From CALOFP01 sp942492635 (lineage in GTDB: Bacteria > UBP6 > UBA1177 > CALOFP01), in assembly GCA_942492635.1 (NCBI GenBank), contig CALOFP010000004.1, positions 434,001 to 498,000 of the forward strand: 64,000 nt of DNA, in the 5' to 3' direction. The position numbers were made by a program, and so were the translations under genes. Shown here in pieces: positions 61,496 to 64,000 of this stretch. The notes below the pieces were generated by a model. That model worked only from the letters and a program-made list of their open reading frames with translations, did no database searches and was not told the origin of the DNA. Every line of letters starts with the position of its first letter. Within the stretch, counting starts at the first letter, position 1.

Positions 61496-62050
61496 ATGAG
61501 TGATAACTACAAGAGTAAACTTGCAGAGCTCTATGAGAATGAGATAAAGGCTGACCTCAGAAAAGAGCTTGGTATAGAAAACGTAAACGCTGTGCCAAAG
61601 ATAGAGAAAGTTGTTGTAAACATGGGTGTTGGCGCTGCGATCCAGAACAAGAAGATTATTGAAGATGCGGTAAAGGAACTCGAGGCTATTACTGGTCAGA
61701 AGCCAGTTGTCAATAGAGCCAAGAAGTCTATCGCCGGATTCAAACTCAGAGAAGAAATGCCTATCGGAACTTCTGTCACACTTAGAGGCGATATGATGTA
61801 CGATTTCCTTAACAGGATGATCAACGTTGCTCTTCCACGTGTAAAGGACTTCAGGGGGATTTCAGGAAAGGCGTTCGACGGAAGAGGAAACTACACTCTT
61901 GGAATCAAGGATTTCTTGATATTTCCGGAAATCGATTTCAACAAGGTTGAACACGTGAAAGGTATGAATGTTACAATCGTAACTACTGCTAATAACGATA
62001 ACGATGCCAAATCTCTTTTAAAGATGTTTGGAATGCCGTTTAACAGTTAA
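61496..62050 (+). CDS. rplE: Ribosomal protein L5
   Basis: 184 aa, binds 5S rRNA. PKIEKVVVNMGVGAA, TGQKPVVNRAKKSIAGFKLREEMPIG and FLNRMINVALPRVKDFRGI are the family blocks (shown in parts). 12 bp after rplX with CGGAG before the ATG. Confidence 0.98.
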   Translation: MSDNYKSKLAELYENEIKADLRKELGIENVNAVPKIEKVVVNMGVGAAIQNKKIIEDAVKELEAITGQKPVVNRAKKSIAGFKLREEMPIGTSVTLRGDMMYDFLNRMINVALPRVKDFRGISGKAFDGRGNYTLGIKDFLIFPEIDFNKVEHVKGMNVTIVTTANNDNDAKSLLKMFGMPFNS

Positions 62051-62067
62051 GAGAGTGGAGGCTTGTT

Positions 62068-62253
62068 TTGGCAAAAAAGAGCATGATGATCAAGGCGGAT
62101 AGAAAGCCGAAATTCAAGGTTAGGGCACATAATCGTTGTCCTATATGCGGAAGACCCAGGGGATACCTTAGAAAGTTCGATATGTGCAGAATCTGTTTCA
62201 GAACTTTGGCTAATAAGGGTATGATTCCCGGCGTTACAAAATCCAGCTGGTAA
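62068..62253 (+). CDS. rpsN: Ribosomal protein S14, zinc type
   Basis: 61 aa short zinc-binding S14 (type Z). Metal ligands CPIC and CRIC flank GRPRGYLRKFDM. It starts at TTG 62068 after GGAGG; AKKSMMIKADRKPKFKVRA follows. Encoded in the standard place between rplE and rpsH. Confidence 0.97.
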   Translation: MAKKSMMIKADRKPKFKVRAHNRCPICGRPRGYLRKFDMCRICFRTLANKGMIPGVTKSSW

Positions 62254-62265
62254 AAGAGGTGAAGC

Positions 62266-62664
62266 ATGGCAATGAATGATTTAGTATCAAACTTCCTCAC
62301 AAGGATCAGAAACGGTATTATGGCAAAACACGATACTGTTCAGGGTATTCCTTGTTCAAAGGTTGTTGAAAATACTGCAAGAGTTCTTAAGGAAGAAGGG
62401 TACATCAACGACTACAGAGTCAGCGAAGTTGGTGTAAAGAAGACTATAAGCGTTGATCTTAAGTATAGGAACGGTGAAAGCGTTATTACTAAGATCGAAC
62501 GTGCAAGTAAGCCTGGAAGAAGGGTTTATGAGTCAGCTGCAGAAGTTCGTTACGTAAAGGCTGGTCTTGGTATTGCTGTTGTTACGACCTCAAGAGGTGT
62601 TATGACAGACAGGAAGGCCAGAGAAATGAACGTCGGTGGCGAAATTGTATGTAGAGTTTGGTAG
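62266..62664 (+). CDS. rpsH: Ribosomal protein S8
   Basis: 132 aa; 16S central-domain binder and, in E. coli, repressor of the spc operon. VSNFLTRIRNGIMAKH at the start and GLGIAVVTTSRGVMTDRKAREMNVGGE at the end (in parts). AGAGGTGAAG before the ATG. Confidence 0.97.
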   Translation: MAMNDLVSNFLTRIRNGIMAKHDTVQGIPCSKVVENTARVLKEEGYINDYRVSEVGVKKTISVDLKYRNGESVITKIERASKPGRRVYESAAEVRYVKAGLGIAVVTTSRGVMTDRKAREMNVGGEIVCRVW

Positions 62665-62679
62665 CAAAGGAGGAATATC

Positions 62680-63216
62680 GTGTCAAGGATAGGAAAAAAT
62701 CCGATTCCCGTTGCAAGCGGTATCAACGTTACTATAGATGGCGGTAAGATCGTCGTTAAGGGACCTAAGGGAGAGCTCGAAAGAGTTGTTCATTCAAAGG
62801 TTAGCGTTAAACTCGAGGACAACAATATTGTTGTTGAGAGAGGAGACGACGATAGAGAGAGCAGAGCTCTTCACGGCCTCACAAGAGCGTTGGTAAGCAA
62901 CATGGTTGAGGGTGTCTCAAAGGGTTTCACAAAGGTGCTTCAGGTTAAAGGAACAGGATACAAATTCGAATCCAAGGGTCAAAAAATTGGATTTTCTTTA
63001 GGTTTTTCACATCCGTGTGAGATGGAAATACCTAAGGGGATATCCGCAGAGATAAAGCCGGATGAACTTACCCTTACTTCCTGCGACAAGGAGCTTCTTG
63101 GAGACTTTGCAGCGAAAATAAAAGCCCTTAGGCCGGTTGAGCCTTACAAGGGTAAAGGTGTGTTCTATAAGGGCCAGGTGATCAAACGCAAGGCCGGAAA
63201 AGCTGCTGGTAAGTAA
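62680..63216 (+). CDS. rplF: Ribosomal protein L6
   Basis: 178 aa, two-domain protein near the sarcin-ricin loop. SRIGKNPIPVASGINVTID start, LQVKGTGYKFESKGQKIGFSLGFSHP and the KIKALRPVEPYKGKGV motif. It starts at GTG 62680 after AGGAGGA. Confidence 0.97.
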   Translation: MSRIGKNPIPVASGINVTIDGGKIVVKGPKGELERVVHSKVSVKLEDNNIVVERGDDDRESRALHGLTRALVSNMVEGVSKGFTKVLQVKGTGYKFESKGQKIGFSLGFSHPCEMEIPKGISAEIKPDELTLTSCDKELLGDFAAKIKALRPVEPYKGKGVFYKGQVIKRKAGKAAGK

Positions 63217-63235
63217 GCCATTATCGGAGGACAAA

Positions 63236-63595
63236 ATGAATAATCGGGTAAAGTTAGCTAGAAGGCTCAAAAGAAAAAAAAGAGTTAGAAAAAATATAAA
63301 GGGTACTGCCGATACTCCAAGACTGTCGGTTTTTAAGAGTAACCAGCATATCTATGCTCAGGCAATCGACGATGTTAACGGTGTTACTGTTGTGTCAGCA
63401 TCTACAAAAGACAAGGGATTCAATGCTCCTGAAGGCGACAAGAAGGCATTCGCGGCTAAAGTTGGTGAAATGATAGCTATGAAGTGCAAGGAAAAAGAAG
63501 TTACTTCAGTCGTTTTCGACCGTAATGGGTACCCATATCACGGTAGGGTTAAGGCTCTTGCTGAAGCTGCAAGAGAGCATGGATTAAAATTTTAA
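63236..63595 (+). CDS. rplR: Ribosomal protein L18
   Basis: 119 aa, binds 5S rRNA with L5. Basic N-terminus (RLKRKKRVRKNIKGTADTPRLSVFKS) and FDRNGYPYHGRVKALAEAAREHGLKF end. CGGAGG before the ATG. Confidence 0.97.
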   Translation: MNNRVKLARRLKRKKRVRKNIKGTADTPRLSVFKSNQHIYAQAIDDVNGVTVVSASTKDKGFNAPEGDKKAFAAKVGEMIAMKCKEKEVTSVVFDRNGYPYHGRVKALAEAAREHGLKF

Positions 63596-63617
63596 TTAAG
63601 TTAATTCGGAGTTGCTG

Positions 63618-64000
63618 ATGAATAAGCATAGTAAACCAATAAATCCTGAAGGACTTGATTTAAAGGAAAAATTGATTTTCGTAAACAGGGTTGCAAAGGT
63701 TGTAAAAGGCGGTAAGAACTTCAGCTTTGCCGCTTTAATGGTTGTTGGTGATGAAAACGGACATGTCGGTCTCGGACTTGGAAAGGCGAGAGAGGTTCCC
63801 GAAGCCATAAAAAAGGGTGTCGCCAACGCTAAGAAGAACATAAAGAGAGTTAATCTCGTAAAGGGTACAGTTTCTCACGAAGTGCTTGGAGTATACGGAG
63901 CAGGAAAGGTCTTCCTTAGACCTGCTTCTCCCGGTACCGGTGTTATCGCAGGTTCCGCTGTAAGAGCCGTTCTTGAAGCTGCGGGAGTAACTGACATTCT
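63618..64000 (+). CDS. rpsE: Ribosomal protein S5 (partial, runs off right edge)
   Basis: 127 residues visible of about 165. S5 fingerprint: EKLIFVNRVAKVVKGGKNFSFAALMVVGD, GHVGLGLGKAREVPEAI and PASPGTGVIAGSAVRAVLEAAGV (parts). CGGAG precedes ATG 63618. The spc cluster evidently continues beyond the window. Confidence 0.97.
   Translation, partial: MNKHSKPINPEGLDLKEKLIFVNRVAKVVKGGKNFSFAALMVVGDENGHVGLGLGKAREVPEAIKKGVANAKKNIKRVNLVKGTVSHEVLGVYGAGKVFLRPASPGTGVIAGSAVRAVLEAAGVTDI

Overview
This 64 kb window looks like ordinary bacterial chromosome from a Gram-negative organism. Cell-envelope lipoproteins and an RND efflux pump support the Gram-negative call. The Cys-rich secreted lipoproteins (EGF-like and Myxococcus-type Cys-rich repeats, Asp/Glu/Ser-rich linkers) recall the former Deltaproteobacteria/Myxococcota and related uncultured lineages. 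A 2[4Fe-4S] ferredoxin, a split glycine dehydrogenase and a short-form ThiC suggest an anaerobe. The taxonomic placement is inference. No phage, IS element, CRISPR array or rRNA was found.

Layout. 1-1.1 kb: bioF (partial, leftward). 1.6-8.3 kb: a four-gene cyanophycin operon made of two CphA-like synthetases, cyanophycinase and isoaspartyl dipeptidase. 8.6-12.4 kb: a hydrolase remnant, a ferredoxin and a leftward operon tcdA-birA-TIGR02757-STAS/SEC14-like. 12.5-17.9 kb: a small membrane-anchored coiled-coil protein, then a TetR/adaptor/RND efflux operon. 18-22.9 kb: bioA, tRNA-Glu and tRNA-Lys, a second TetR gene, and cheX-uvrC. 23-27.6 kb: the glycine cleavage operon gcvT-gcvH-gcvPA-gcvPB, then tRNA-Gly. 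27.8-31.3 kb: thiE-like, thiC, a winged-helix protein and two DUF2062 membrane proteins. 31.3-37.3 kb: three leftward accessory genes, namely a 1003-aa EGF-repeat lipoprotein, a DNA-methyltransferase-like protein without catalytic motifs, and an Asp-rich Cys-rich lipoprotein. 37.7-64 kb: the information-processing block Thr-Tyr-Gly-Thr tRNAs, tuf1, rpmG, tRNA-Trp, secE, nusG, rplKAJL, rpoBC, rpsL, rpsG, fusA, tuf2, then the S10/spc cluster from rpsJ to a partial rpsE.

The most interesting system is the cyanophycin operon. In the first synthetase the Mur-ligase half looks intact but the ATP-grasp half has lost the Glu and Asn of its metal-binding EVN motif. In the second the ATP-grasp half looks intact but the Mur-type P-loop and the Mur C-terminal domain are gone. 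The two paralogues appear to have divided the two active sites of one enzyme. The next two genes would complete a make-store-degrade cycle for multi-L-arginyl-poly-L-aspartate. A second window-wide pattern is that nearly every convincing sigma-70-type promoter (15 listed) has a 16-bp spacer.
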